Assembly: GCF_965232525.1 (NCBI RefSeq)
Contig: NZ_OZ246980.1
Location: 1,860,001-1,924,000, forward strand
Source: Bauldia sp965232525
GTDB lineage: Bacteria; Pseudomonadota; Alphaproteobacteria; Rhizobiales; Kaistiaceae
Direction of reading: 5' to 3'
Length of the DNA: 64,000 nucleotides
Shown piece after piece: positions 16,662 to 24,163 of the stretch. Within the stretch, counting starts at the first letter, position 1. Each line of letters opens with the position of its first letter. The notes beneath the pieces were generated by a model, which saw only the letters and a program-made list of their open reading frames with translations, had not been told where the DNA came from and searched no databases. The translations under genes and the position numbers were made by a program.

Positions 16662-17672
16662 TCAATCGTCGGCGACGGTCAGCACGATCCGGCCGATGTG
16701 GTCGCCAGCATCCATCCGCTCGTGAGCATCGACGGCGCGGGCGAGCGGATAGGTGGAGCCGATCACCGGGGCGATCCGCCGTGCCTCGAACAGCGGCCAG
16801 ATTTTCTCGTGAAGCGTGGTGGCGATGCGCGCCTTGAAGGCGACCGACTGGGGCCGGAGCGTCGATCCGGTATGCCATAGCCGCTTCATCATCAGCCGGC
16901 GGATGTCGACTTCGGCGCGGGCGCCGTGCTGCACGGCGATCTGAACGATGCGCGCCTCGACCGCGGCGGCCTCGTAGTTGCGATTGACGTAGTCGCCGCC
17001 GATCATGTCGAGAATGACATTGGCGCCGAGGCCGCCGGTCTCCGCCTTGACGATCTCGACGAAATCCTGGGTCTTGTAGTTGATGGCAACGTCGGCGCCG
17101 AGCTTGCGGCAGGTGTCGCACTTCTCCGGCGTGCCTGCGGTGACGATGACCCGGGCGCCGGCGACCTTGGCCAGCTGGATCGCGCTGGTGCCGATCCCCG
17201 ACGCGCCGCCGTGGATCAGGATCGTGTCGCCAACCGAAAGCTGCCCGCGCTCCATGATGCTCGGCCAGATGGTGAAGTAGGTCTCGGGGACCGCCGCCGC
17301 CTCGCGCATGGTGAAACCCTTGGGGATCGGCAGGGCGTTCGATTCATGCACTTTGGCGTATTCGGCATAGCCGCCGCCGGGAAGCAGGGCGCAGACGGCC
17401 TCGCCCGGCGCGAAGCGGCTCGCGCCCGCGCCGAGGCCCACCACGGTGCCGGCGACTTCAAGACCGGGGATGTCCGCCGGCGCCCCGGGAGGCGGCGGAT
17501 ATTGGCCGCGCCGCTGCATGATGTCGGGCCGGTTGACCCCCGCCGCCTGAACCTTGACCAGCAGTTCGCCGTCTCCCGGTTGCGGCAGCGGACGCGATTC
17601 GGGAACCAGCATCTCCGGACCGCCGGGCGCGCGGATGACGATTGCCGTCATGGAGTCGGGGAGGGCGGCCAT
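16662..17672 (-). CDS. NAD(P)H quinone oxidoreductase (zeta-crystallin/PIG3 type)
   Basis: A 336-aa medium-chain dehydrogenase/reductase without the zinc site. GroES-like N-terminal half (GDGELLVKVQAAGVNRPDIM, then PGLEVAGTVVGLG) and Rossmann half (ILIHGGASGIGTSAIQLAK, then GADVAINYKTQDF), ending in HERMDAGDHIGRIVL, the usual QOR tail. ATG 17672 follows GAGG at 6 nt; Met8 is an alternative. It reduces quinones or enals with NADPH. It is conserved in position between DUF1013 and DUF1192 in related genomes. Confidence 0.92.
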   Translation of the reverse strand: MAALPDSMTAIVIRAPGGPEMLVPESRPLPQPGDGELLVKVQAAGVNRPDIMQRRGQYPPPPGAPADIPGLEVAGTVVGLGAGASRFAPGEAVCALLPGGGYAEYAKVHESNALPIPKGFTMREAAAVPETYFTIWPSIMERGQLSVGDTILIHGGASGIGTSAIQLAKVAGARVIVTAGTPEKCDTCRKLGADVAINYKTQDFVEIVKAETGGLGANVILDMIGGDYVNRNYEAAAVEARIVQIAVQHGARAEVDIRRLMMKRLWHTGSTLRPQSVAFKARIATTLHEKIWPLFEARRIAPVIGSTYPLARAVDAHERMDAGDHIGRIVLTVADD

Positions 17673-17785
17673 GGATATCCTCGGTTTGGCTTGATCTCGC
17701 CCGATCTAGCGGTTCGCCGGCCTCATGACAATCGTGACGGGCGACGCTAGATTTCCGCGCGGGGACGAACGGGGAGGCGACGGCG

Positions 17786-17971
17786 ATGCACGACGAAGAT
17801 CAACCGAAATCGACGCCACGTCACGCGATCGGCGAAGACCTGGCGCCGTTGTCGCTGGAGGAGCTCGCGGATCGCATCGCGCTGCTCCAGGATGAGATCG
17901 CGCGCATCGAGGCGGCCATCGCCGCCAAGCGCGACAGCGCGGATGTCGCCGATTCGTTCTTCAAGCGCTAG
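17786..17971 (+). CDS. DUF1192 small protein
   Basis: A 61-aa cytoplasmic protein with GGGAGG before its ATG. The core LEELADRIALLQDEIARIEA followed by AKRDSADVADSFFK is the DUF1192 signature, a short coiled coil found next to the DUF1013/RcdA block in alphaproteobacteria. It is divergent from the quinone oxidoreductase gene. Function is not known. Confidence 0.85.
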   Translation: MHDEDQPKSTPRHAIGEDLAPLSLEELADRIALLQDEIARIEAAIAAKRDSADVADSFFKR

Positions 17972-18049
17972 CCGCCCGGCGACTGCCAGGGCGGTGTCCA
18001 CGAAAAAACAGCGCCTTGGCCGGGGTTCGGTACAAGTTCTATTAACCGA

Positions 18050-18064
18050 TTAACCTAACCTTAA
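18050..18064 (+). promoter_or_regulatory. CtrA-type binding site TTAA-N7-TTAA
   Basis: TTAACCTAACCTTAA is an exact match to the TTAA-N7-TTAA CtrA consensus. A further TTAACC half site lies at 18042-18047. The box is about 25-40 bp before a run of hairpins ending in a terminator, and about 210 bp before rcdA. Binding is inferred. Confidence 0.65.
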
Positions 18065-18087
18065 GCTTTACGGGTGTTTACTCTCAG

Positions 18088-18184
18088 TCATCCAGTCATC
18101 TGGATTCGAGTGGCTCCTGCCACTCTGTTTGACGCCTCCCTGTACAAGACTTCAAGAGCCGTGCATCCCACGGCTCTTTTTTTC
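18088..18184 (+). ncRNA. Candidate structured small RNA between a CtrA box and rcdA
   Basis: Three consecutive perfect hairpins: ATCCAG/CTGGAT (18090-18105), GAGTGGC/GCCACTC (18108-18125), and AGAGCCGTG/CACGGCTCT (18155-18177). The last is followed by a seven-T run, a textbook intrinsic terminator. The spacer between hairpins 2 and 3 exposes CCTCCC (18135-18140), an anti-Shine-Dalgarno sequence as in several alphaproteobacterial trans-acting sRNAs. No reading frame fits. The 5' end is estimated from the CtrA box. It could alternatively be an attenuated leader of rcdA. Confidence 0.6.
18154..18184 (+). terminator. Strong intrinsic terminator upstream of rcdA
   Basis: AGAGCCGTG, loop CATCC, CACGGCTCT: a 9-bp stem followed directly by TTTTTTT. 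It lies between DUF1192 and rcdA and ends the candidate small RNA. Confidence 0.85.
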
Positions 18185-18272
18185 GTGCTTGCACACCCGC
18201 GCCGACCATGAGACCACCGGTTTTGGGGCCACGTTGCGTCGCCGTTCGCGGCCGGCGGCCAAAAACGGACGA

Positions 18273-18791
18273 ATGGTTGGCATGGCCGAAAGACAGCAGG
18301 GCGCCGGTACCCCGATCCCATTCACCCGACGCCTGGTCGGGTCCGAGGCGTTTCTGACGCTGTTTCGCGAAGGGATGACTCTGGTCGAGGAAACCGCCGA
18401 TTATCTCGACGGCGATGGTCGCGCGGAGTCTCGGCGGCTCAGCCGGGTCGGTGCACTCGCCTATGCGACCGAATCGATGCGGCTCACCACCCGGCTGATG
18501 CAGGTGGCGTCGTGGCTGCTTCTGCAGCGGGCGGTGAACGACGGCGAGATGTCGGCCGAGCGGGCGAATGCCGAGAAATCCAAGGTCAAGCTCACCGGTC
18601 TCGCGACGGCGACGGAAGGAGCCGGCTGGGACGCTCTGCCGGCAACTCTGCAGGATCTCATCGTGCGCTCACTCCGCCTTCAGGCGCGGGTGCGGCGGCT
18701 CGAGGCCGGCGAGGGCGAAGCCGTCGGCGACAATCCGGTTGCCCGCCAGATCGGCGCGATCGAACGGGCCTTCGCTATCGCGGGCAAATGA
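18273..18791 (+). CDS. rcdA: RcdA (DUF1465), adaptor for CtrA proteolysis
   Basis: A 172-aa cytoplasmic helical-bundle protein of the DUF1465 family, which in Caulobacter is RcdA, an adaptor for ClpXP turnover of the response regulator CtrA. The family core is clear: FTRRLVGSEAFLTLFREGMT, LVEETADYLDGDGR, LMQVASWLLLQRAVNDGEMS, then ARVRRLEAG. Start is ambiguous between ATG 18273 and ATG 18282; neither has a strong ribosome site. Upstream are a terminator and an exact CtrA box, which suggests feedback between CtrA and its own degradation. A terminator follows directly. Confidence 0.85.
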   Translation: MVGMAERQQGAGTPIPFTRRLVGSEAFLTLFREGMTLVEETADYLDGDGRAESRRLSRVGALAYATESMRLTTRLMQVASWLLLQRAVNDGEMSAERANAEKSKVKLTGLATATEGAGWDALPATLQDLIVRSLRLQARVRRLEAGEGEAVGDNPVARQIGAIERAFAIAGK

Positions 18792-18814
18792 AAAGGGCCC
18801 CGAAGGGCCCTTTG
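18792..18814. terminator. Bidirectional terminator between rcdA and rpmE
   Basis: AAAGGGCCC-CGAA-GGGCCCTTT, a 9-bp stem starting right after the rcdA stop. Read from the other strand it has a TTCG tetraloop and T-rich tail, so it can serve both convergent genes. A second small hairpin ACCGGT-GAG-ACCGGT lies at 18826-18840. Confidence 0.75.
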
Positions 18815-18840
18815 TTCACTTCGATAACCGGTGAGACCGG

Positions 18841-19065
18841 TCAGTTCCCCATCAGGCCCTTGTAGCGGTTCTTGAACCGCGAGACGCGGCCGCCACGGTC
18901 GACCAGATGCTGGCCGCCGCCGGTCCAGGCCGGGTGGGTCTTGGGGTCGATATCAAGGGTCAGGGTGTCGCCCTCGGCACCATAGGTGGAGCGGGTGACG
19001 TATTCGGTCCCGTCGGTCATCACGACCTTGATCTCGTGATAGTCGGGGTGGATGTCTTTTTTCAT
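18841..19065 (-). CDS. rpmE: Ribosomal protein bL31
   Basis: A 74-aa ribosomal large-subunit protein starting MKKDIHPDYHEIKVVMTDGT and containing HPAWTGGGQHLVDRGGRVSR. The Cys residues of zinc-binding L31 are absent, so this is the zinc-independent form usual in Rhizobiales-type genomes. ATG 19065 is followed by the conserved start; the longer upstream frame overlaps the OmpA-like gene and is not used. Convergent with rcdA. Confidence 0.97.
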   Translation of the reverse strand: MKKDIHPDYHEIKVVMTDGTEYVTRSTYGAEGDTLTLDIDPKTHPAWTGGGQHLVDRGGRVSRFKNRYKGLMGN

Positions 19066-19145
19066 GGCAACGGCCTTGGAAGCTGTGGGCGCCGCAATCC
19101 GCGCGCCGGGTCGGGCGTGGATATAGCGAAGCGGAGCGCGTCCGT

Positions 19146-20174
19146 CTAGCGTTCGGTGAGTTTGAGCTCGATCCGACGGTTGCGGGCGAAGTCGTCGTCG
19201 GTCTCGCCGTCCTCGATCGGCTGGAACTCGCCGAACCCGGCGGCAACCAGTCGATCCGGCGGAATTCCCTCGTCGATCAGGTAGCTGACCACCGAAATCG
19301 CTCGTGCGGCGGAGAGGTCCCAGTTGGAATCGAAACGCCCGCTGGTGATCGGCCGCTTGTCGGTATGGCCGTCGATGCGCAGCACCCATGGAATATCTTC
19401 CGGGATCTCCTGGTTCAGTTCGACGATCGCCTCGGCGAGCTTCTCAAGCTCGGTCAGACCCTCGGTGCCGACCTCGTCCGAGCCGGTCTCGAAGAACACC
19501 TCCGACTGGAAGACGAAGCGGTCGCCGACGATTTCGATGTCCGGCCGGTCGCCGAGAATTTCGCGGAGACGCCCGAAGAAATCGGAACGGTAGCGCGAAA
19601 GCTCCTGGACCCGCTGGGCGAGGGCGACGTTCAGCCGCCGGCCGAGATCGGCGATCCGGGTTTGGCTTTCCCGATCACGCGCCTCCGAGGCGTCGAGCGC
19701 GTCTTCCAATGCCGCGATCTGCCGGCGGAGGGCGGAGATCTGCTGGTTGAGGAGCTCGACCTGCGCCAACGCCCGCTGGCTGACCTCGGTCTCGTCGTCC
19801 AGTTCCGCGGTCAACTGCGCCACGCGATCGCCGGCGTTGAGGGCGGCGTCGGACTGGTTGTCGAGCAGCCCCTGCAGCCGGTCGCGCTCCGACTCGGCGG
19901 CGAACAGGCTCGCCTGCAGCGTCGCGAGGTTCTCGGTCACCTCGCTCTGGCCAGCGCGTTCCAGCGCGAGCAGCTCGGTCAGTTCGGCGATCTGGGCGTT
20001 CAGCCGGTTGAGCACCTCGTCGCGGCTCGACACCTCCTGGGTCAGCAGAAACTGCACCAGCGCGAAAATCGACAGGAGGAAGATGAACACCAGCAGCAGG
20101 TTGGTGAGAACGTCGACGAAGCTCGGCCAGTACTCCGTGCGCCCCGGCCGTCGCGCGCGCAGCGTTGCTGCCAT
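19146..20174 (-). CDS. OmpA/MotB-like peptidoglycan-binding membrane protein
   Basis: A 342-aa inner-membrane protein. A short basic N-terminus, one membrane helix at about residues 18-45 (FVDVLTNLLLVFIFLLSIFA, with the Asp placed as in MotB/ExbD), a long coiled coil at about 50-190, and a C-terminal OmpA-like domain (RIDGHTDKRPITSGRFDSNW, then RNRRIELKL) that binds peptidoglycan. Its ATG overlaps the stop of the MotA/ExbB-like gene (TGATG; a GTG lies one codon earlier). Together they look like a proton-driven stator pair outside any flagellar cluster. The task of the pair is unknown. Confidence 0.85.
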   Translation of the reverse strand: MAATLRARRPGRTEYWPSFVDVLTNLLLVFIFLLSIFALVQFLLTQEVSSRDEVLNRLNAQIAELTELLALERAGQSEVTENLATLQASLFAAESERDRLQGLLDNQSDAALNAGDRVAQLTAELDDETEVSQRALAQVELLNQQISALRRQIAALEDALDASEARDRESQTRIADLGRRLNVALAQRVQELSRYRSDFFGRLREILGDRPDIEIVGDRFVFQSEVFFETGSDEVGTEGLTELEKLAEAIVELNQEIPEDIPWVLRIDGHTDKRPITSGRFDSNWDLSAARAISVVSYLIDEGIPPDRLVAAGFGEFQPIEDGETDDDFARNRRIELKLTER

Positions 20175-21199
20175 CACTCACCCGCCGGGTTCTGGAGCGC
20201 CCGTGAAATCGTCTCCAGCAGTTGCTGCATGTCGCGCTGCTGTTCCGACTGGGTCTCGACCCAACCGCGGATCACCTGCTGTTCGCTGCGCATGTGCTGG
20301 ACCAGACCCTGGATGCCCTCGGCGAGATTGGCCATCGCGGTGGTCGCCCGCTGGGTCGAGCCGCCGTCCTGGCCGCCCTCCTGAATCGCTCGCGATAATC
20401 GCTCGATGGCCGCGCGGATATCCTCGGTGGTGGACGCGCCGCGGCTGTCCATCAGTTCCGGATCGAGGTCGGTGACGGTCGACAGCCAGTCCTCAAGGTC
20501 GTTGTAGAACATGTTCTGGGCCTGGCCGGCCTGAAGGTCGAGAAAGCCAAGCACCAGCGAGCCGGCGAGACCGAACAGCGAGGACGAGAAAGCGGTGCCC
20601 ATGCCGCCAAGCGGGTCGGTCAGCCCGGCCTTCAGTTCCTCGAAGATGACGCCGGTGCTGCCCGACGAAACGTCGAGGTTCTGGATCGTGTTGGCGACCG
20701 CCGAGACGGTCTGCAGCAGGCCCCAGAACGTGCCGAGCAGGCCGAGGAAGATGAGCAGGCTGACAAGATACCGCGACATGTCGCGGTCCTCGTCGAGCCG
20801 CATCAGGATCGAATCGAGGATCGAGCGCATGGTCTGGGTCGAGATCGCCATCCGGCCGATCCGGTCGCCGAGCAGGGTCGCCATCGGCGCCAGCAGGACC
20901 GGCGGCCGGTCGACCTCAAGGCCAGGCTCGGCGATGCGGAAGGTGTTGACCCAGCGGATCTCGGGGAACAGGCGCAGGACCTGCCGGAAGGACAGCAGGA
21001 TGCCGATGATCAGGACCGCGACGATCACGCCGTTGAGGCCGGGATTGGCAAGGAACGCCTGATAAATCTGGCGCCAGAGGATCAAAGCGATAAAGCCGGT
21101 GATGACCAGGAAGATGATCATCCGCCACAGATAAATCTGCGGGGTGGCGAGCTTGTACGGATCGTACTCGCGCGCGCGGCCTCGTCCGAATAGACGCAA
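20174..21199 (-). CDS. MotA/TolQ/ExbB-type proton channel protein
   Basis: A 341-aa membrane protein with helices at about 25-48 and 56-76, then the MotA/TolQ/ExbB core (YLVSLLIFLGLLGTFWGLLQ, then GGMGTAFSSSLFGLAGSLVL) with the characteristic Gly-rich helices. The C-terminal ~90 residues are soluble and helical (QRDMQQLLETISRALQN). The start is TTG 21199, with AAAGGG 9 nt upstream. It is coupled to the OmpA-like partner. By analogy to MotA-MotB, it uses the proton gradient to drive motion or envelope work. Flagellar, Tol and Zorya roles are not supported by neighbours. Confidence 0.82.
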   Translation of the reverse strand: MRLFGRGRAREYDPYKLATPQIYLWRMIIFLVITGFIALILWRQIYQAFLANPGLNGVIVAVLIIGILLSFRQVLRLFPEIRWVNTFRIAEPGLEVDRPPVLLAPMATLLGDRIGRMAISTQTMRSILDSILMRLDEDRDMSRYLVSLLIFLGLLGTFWGLLQTVSAVANTIQNLDVSSGSTGVIFEELKAGLTDPLGGMGTAFSSSLFGLAGSLVLGFLDLQAGQAQNMFYNDLEDWLSTVTDLDPELMDSRGASTTEDIRAAIERLSRAIQEGGQDGGSTQRATTAMANLAEGIQGLVQHMRSEQQVIRGWVETQSEQQRDMQQLLETISRALQNPAGE

Positions 21200-21316
21200 G
21201 ATTCTAAGCCCTTTCTCGATCCTCGCGATACTTAACGTGATTTGCGAGCAGAGAGAAACGGCAAAATCGCGGCGTTCGGCCGATCAGGTGCCCGAGGCGA
21301 TCGGGAGGGACAGCGG

Positions 21317-22108
21317 TTATGACGGTTCGGACAAGAAGCCGAGAAGCTGGCGGTGCACGGTTTCGTTGCCGGCGACCACGCCGCCGCCATCGAGCATCGT
21401 GTCGCCGCCGCTCGCATCGGTGACGATGACGCCGGCCTCGCGGGCGATGACGATCCCGGCGGCGACGTCCCAGGGGCTCACCATGTGTTGCCAGTAGCCG
21501 TCGTAGCGTCCCGCCGCGGTCCAGGCGAGGTCGGTCGCAGCCGAGCCGAGGCGGCGCACCGCCGCGACATTACGTATCACCGCGCGCAGTTCGCCGAGGT
21601 ACTCGTCCTGGCCAGGGCGATGGAGCTGGGGCATGCCGGTGCCGATGACGAAGGTGGTCGGGTCGCTGCGGCGGGCAGCGCGCAGACGCCGGTCGTTGAG
21701 GAAGGCGCCGGCGCCGCGCTCGGCGACGAACAGCTCGTTCATGATCGGGTTGTAGATCACACCCGCCACCATAACGCCCTCCCGTTCGAGGCCGATGGAG
21801 ATGGCGAAGAGCGGAATGCCGTGCAGGAAATTGGTGGTGCCGTCCAGCGGGTCGATGATCCAGCGGTGGGATGTGTCGGAGCCTTCGGTGGTGCCGGACT
21901 CCTCGGCGAGAACGCTGTAGGTCGGTCGCGCCTTGGCCAGTTCGCCGATGATTACCTCTTCGGCCCGCTTGTCGGCGGCCGAGACGAAATCACCGGGGCC
22001 CTTGACCGACACCTGGAGGTTTTCGACCTCGCCGAAATCGCGCGCCAGGCCGCGGCCGGCCTTGAGCGCTGCATTGACCATGACATTGAGAAGCGCCGTG
22101 CGCGCCAT
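21317..22108 (-). CDS. suhB: Inositol monophosphatase family protein
   Basis: A 263-aa Mg-dependent phosphatase. Metal-binding motifs are LAEESG at about 66, WIIDPLDGTTNFLHG at about 83-97, and SPWDVAAGIVIAREAG near 210. It dephosphorylates myo-inositol-1-phosphate and related sugar phosphates; SuhB-type proteins may also bind RNA polymerase. ATG 22108 has GGAGG at 6 nt; the longer upstream frame lacks similarity. Same strand as the Sel1 gene, 84 bp downstream of it. Confidence 0.93.
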   Translation of the reverse strand: MARTALLNVMVNAALKAGRGLARDFGEVENLQVSVKGPGDFVSAADKRAEEVIIGELAKARPTYSVLAEESGTTEGSDTSHRWIIDPLDGTTNFLHGIPLFAISIGLEREGVMVAGVIYNPIMNELFVAERGAGAFLNDRRLRAARRSDPTTFVIGTGMPQLHRPGQDEYLGELRAVIRNVAAVRRLGSAATDLAWTAAGRYDGYWQHMVSPWDVAAGIVIAREAGVIVTDASGGDTMLDGGGVVAGNETVHRQLLGFLSEPS

Positions 22109-22192
22109 GCGAGACCTCCGCGCCGCACTGCGCGGCCGGGCCGTGTCCACCATACTTCCCGCGCGGTTTCAAGCGGTCGGCGGAGGGCGGGG

Positions 22193-23404
22193 TCAGTCGG
22201 CCGGCCAGCGTTGCGCGGCGGCCACGGCTGCCTGCCGCTGATCTCCGGTCAGTCCATCGACGAAGGCGTCGAGCCAGTCGTCGCGCTTGCCGGCGTCGGA
22301 GGCGAGGAAATGCCATTTGGCCGCATCGACCGGATCGGCGGGCTGTCCGGCGCCGATCGCCAGCATGCGGGCAAGCCGATTCTGGGCGATGGGATCGCCG
22401 GCGTTGGCGGCGCGCTCGAACCATTGGGAGGCGGCGGTATCGTCCCTGGCGATGCCCTGGCCATTGGCAAGGCGGATCGCGTATTCCACCTGGGCCGGGA
22501 CGACGCCGAGCCGCGCTGCCGAGCCGAGCCACCGTGCCGCGGCGTCGTCGTCGACGGGTACGCCAAGCCCTTGCGCATAGATCTGAGCGAGCGCGTACTG
22601 GGCGTCGGGATTGCCCGCCTCGGCGGAGCGCCGCATATAAGCGGCCGCCACGTCCGGGTTCCGCGGCCGGACCTCGCCCTCTAGATGAAACAGGCCGAGA
22701 TTGTACATCGCGTCGACCTGGCCCTGCCGCGCCGCCTGTTCGAAGAGGTCCGCGGCCTGCGACCGGTCGAGATCGGTTCCGCGGCCCTGGAGGTGCATAA
22801 GGCCGAGAGCGAACTGGGCTTCGCGGTCGCCGGCGGTGGCAGCAAGCTGATACCAGGCGAAGGCGTCGGGCAGGCTTTGGGGCACGCCGTAGCCGCCTTC
22901 GTAGATGAGGCCGATCAGCGTCTGAGCGGCGGTGTCGCCCTGTTCCGCCCGCAGGATCGCCAGCTCGAACGCGGTGAGATAGAGGCCACGCTGGAAGGCG
23001 CCATAGGCGCGATCGGGCCCGCTCGGCGGCCCTGGCGGCGCCCTCAACGCCAGATCGCCCGCGTTGTCGACCGGCTCGGTGGCCCCGTCGCCGCTGTCGA
23101 GATCGGTCGGTAGCGGCGCGGCGTCGAAGCCAGTGCTCGGCAAGGTTGGCGTATCGGGTCCCCGGAGGGCGGTGGCCTGCTGCGGCCTTAGCCGCGGCAA
23201 CGGGACCGCCACGGCGGGCAGGGCGATGGCCGGCGCGGCTGTCGTCGGGGCAGTGACGGCCGGCGGCGGGACGACCGGCGTCTCCGGTGGTGGTGCGGGG
23301 ATCGCTTCCAACCCCGGTGGGGTCAGTACGATCGGGTTGTCCTGGCCAAGCGCGGCCGGAAGGGCGGCGAGGATCACCACGGCGGCAAGGGCGGCGGGTC
23401 TCAT
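22193..23404 (-). CDS. Exported Sel1-repeat protein
   Basis: A 403-aa protein with a signal peptide (MRPAALAAVVILAALPAALG), a Pro/Ala/Thr-rich linker to about residue 130, then at least six Sel1-like repeats of ~36 residues (AQTLIGLIYEGGYGVPQSLP, AQFALGLMHLQGRGTDLDRS, AQYALAQIYAQGLGVPVDDD). Sel1 solenoids mediate protein-protein contacts, often in envelope or signalling complexes. ATG 23404 overlaps the end of the thiE-like gene by 4 bp (ATGA), so it is translationally coupled. Partner unknown. Confidence 0.9.
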   Translation of the reverse strand: MRPAALAAVVILAALPAALGQDNPIVLTPPGLEAIPAPPPETPVVPPPAVTAPTTAAPAIALPAVAVPLPRLRPQQATALRGPDTPTLPSTGFDAAPLPTDLDSGDGATEPVDNAGDLALRAPPGPPSGPDRAYGAFQRGLYLTAFELAILRAEQGDTAAQTLIGLIYEGGYGVPQSLPDAFAWYQLAATAGDREAQFALGLMHLQGRGTDLDRSQAADLFEQAARQGQVDAMYNLGLFHLEGEVRPRNPDVAAAYMRRSAEAGNPDAQYALAQIYAQGLGVPVDDDAAARWLGSAARLGVVPAQVEYAIRLANGQGIARDDTAASQWFERAANAGDPIAQNRLARMLAIGAGQPADPVDAAKWHFLASDAGKRDDWLDAFVDGLTGDQRQAAVAAAQRWPAD

Positions 23405-24045
23405 TGGGCCGCTTCCCCGACCCGGACCAGGGCCTTGTTCGCTGCTGCGACCGCGGCGGCCGGCCCGGCCGGATCGGTCCATACCGCGTCCCGCAACGCG
23501 ACGAATTCGATGCCGATATTGGCCGCTTCCGACACCGAGGTCGGGGTGCGCCCGCCCATCACCATCGCAGGCACGACGAAGATCGACGACCACCACGCCG
23601 CCATGTCGAGCGCCTTGGGGAAAATGGCGTCGTCACGGTCGCCATCGAGCAAACCGAAGAAGACATAGTCCGGATCGGCTTCGCCGGCGGTCATCGCCTG
23701 GTGGCGGTCCTTCAAGCCACCAACACCGACGATACGACCCGGCGGCAACGCCTCAACGACAGCGGCCGCGCCTTCGGCGCCCTGATCGTGGTGAACGCCG
23801 TCGGCACCGATCCGTTCGGCGACCTCGCGGTCGTTCTGAACCAGGACCGCGGCGCCCTCGGCCTGGGCGATCGGTACCGCCGCGGCGGCCATCGCCGCCA
23901 GTTCGCCGCCGCTGCCGGCGACAATCACCGCGGCAACGTCTCCGCCGCCAAGGGCGTCGCGGAGAAGCGGCGCGAACACGACCGGATCAGCGCCGGCGGG
24001 AACCACCAGGCAAAGACGGCAGCGATCGTCGTCCGTGTCAGGCAT
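23401..24045 (-). CDS. Thiamine phosphate synthase-like (ThiE/TenI family) protein
   Basis: A 214-aa TIM barrel. ThiE/TenI features are AVLVQNDREVAERIGADGVH, with the ERIGADGVH strand-loop, then RIVGVGGLKDRHQAMTAGEA, PDYVFFGLL, and VPAMVMGGRTPTSVSEAANI for the phosphate site. The usual thiazole-phosphate residues are only partly kept, so it may be a TenI-like isomerase or a divergent enzyme. It lies between fba and the Sel1 gene, a conserved location in Rhizobiales, and is not next to other thi genes. Confidence 0.75.
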   Translation of the reverse strand: MPDTDDDRCRLCLVVPAGADPVVFAPLLRDALGGGDVAAVIVAGSGGELAAMAAAAVPIAQAEGAAVLVQNDREVAERIGADGVHHDQGAEGAAAVVEALPPGRIVGVGGLKDRHQAMTAGEADPDYVFFGLLDGDRDDAIFPKALDMAAWWSSIFVVPAMVMGGRTPTSVSEAANIGIEFVALRDAVWTDPAGPAAAVAAANKALVRVGEAAQ

Positions 24046-24163
24046 GGCTTTCTCCGCGGCCTCCTCGGTCGCCCGCGGTCATATGTATTGGCTTAGTCGG
24101 CTCCGGTTAAGATATTCGCACCCAAGCCTTCCGGAAAGTCTACGCCAATACAAGCCCTTGCGG

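Noticed and set aside
19146..21199. Zorya (ZorAB) defence system
   Set aside because: Stator-like architecture is present, but there is no ZorC/ZorD/ZorE helicase or nuclease nearby, and the rpmE/rcdA context is housekeeping.
24046..24163. TPP riboswitch upstream of the thiE-like gene
   Set aside because: No CUGAGA/ACCC/GAACCUGA elements are present in the 118-bp gap or near the start at 24045; the only THI element seen is before tenA.
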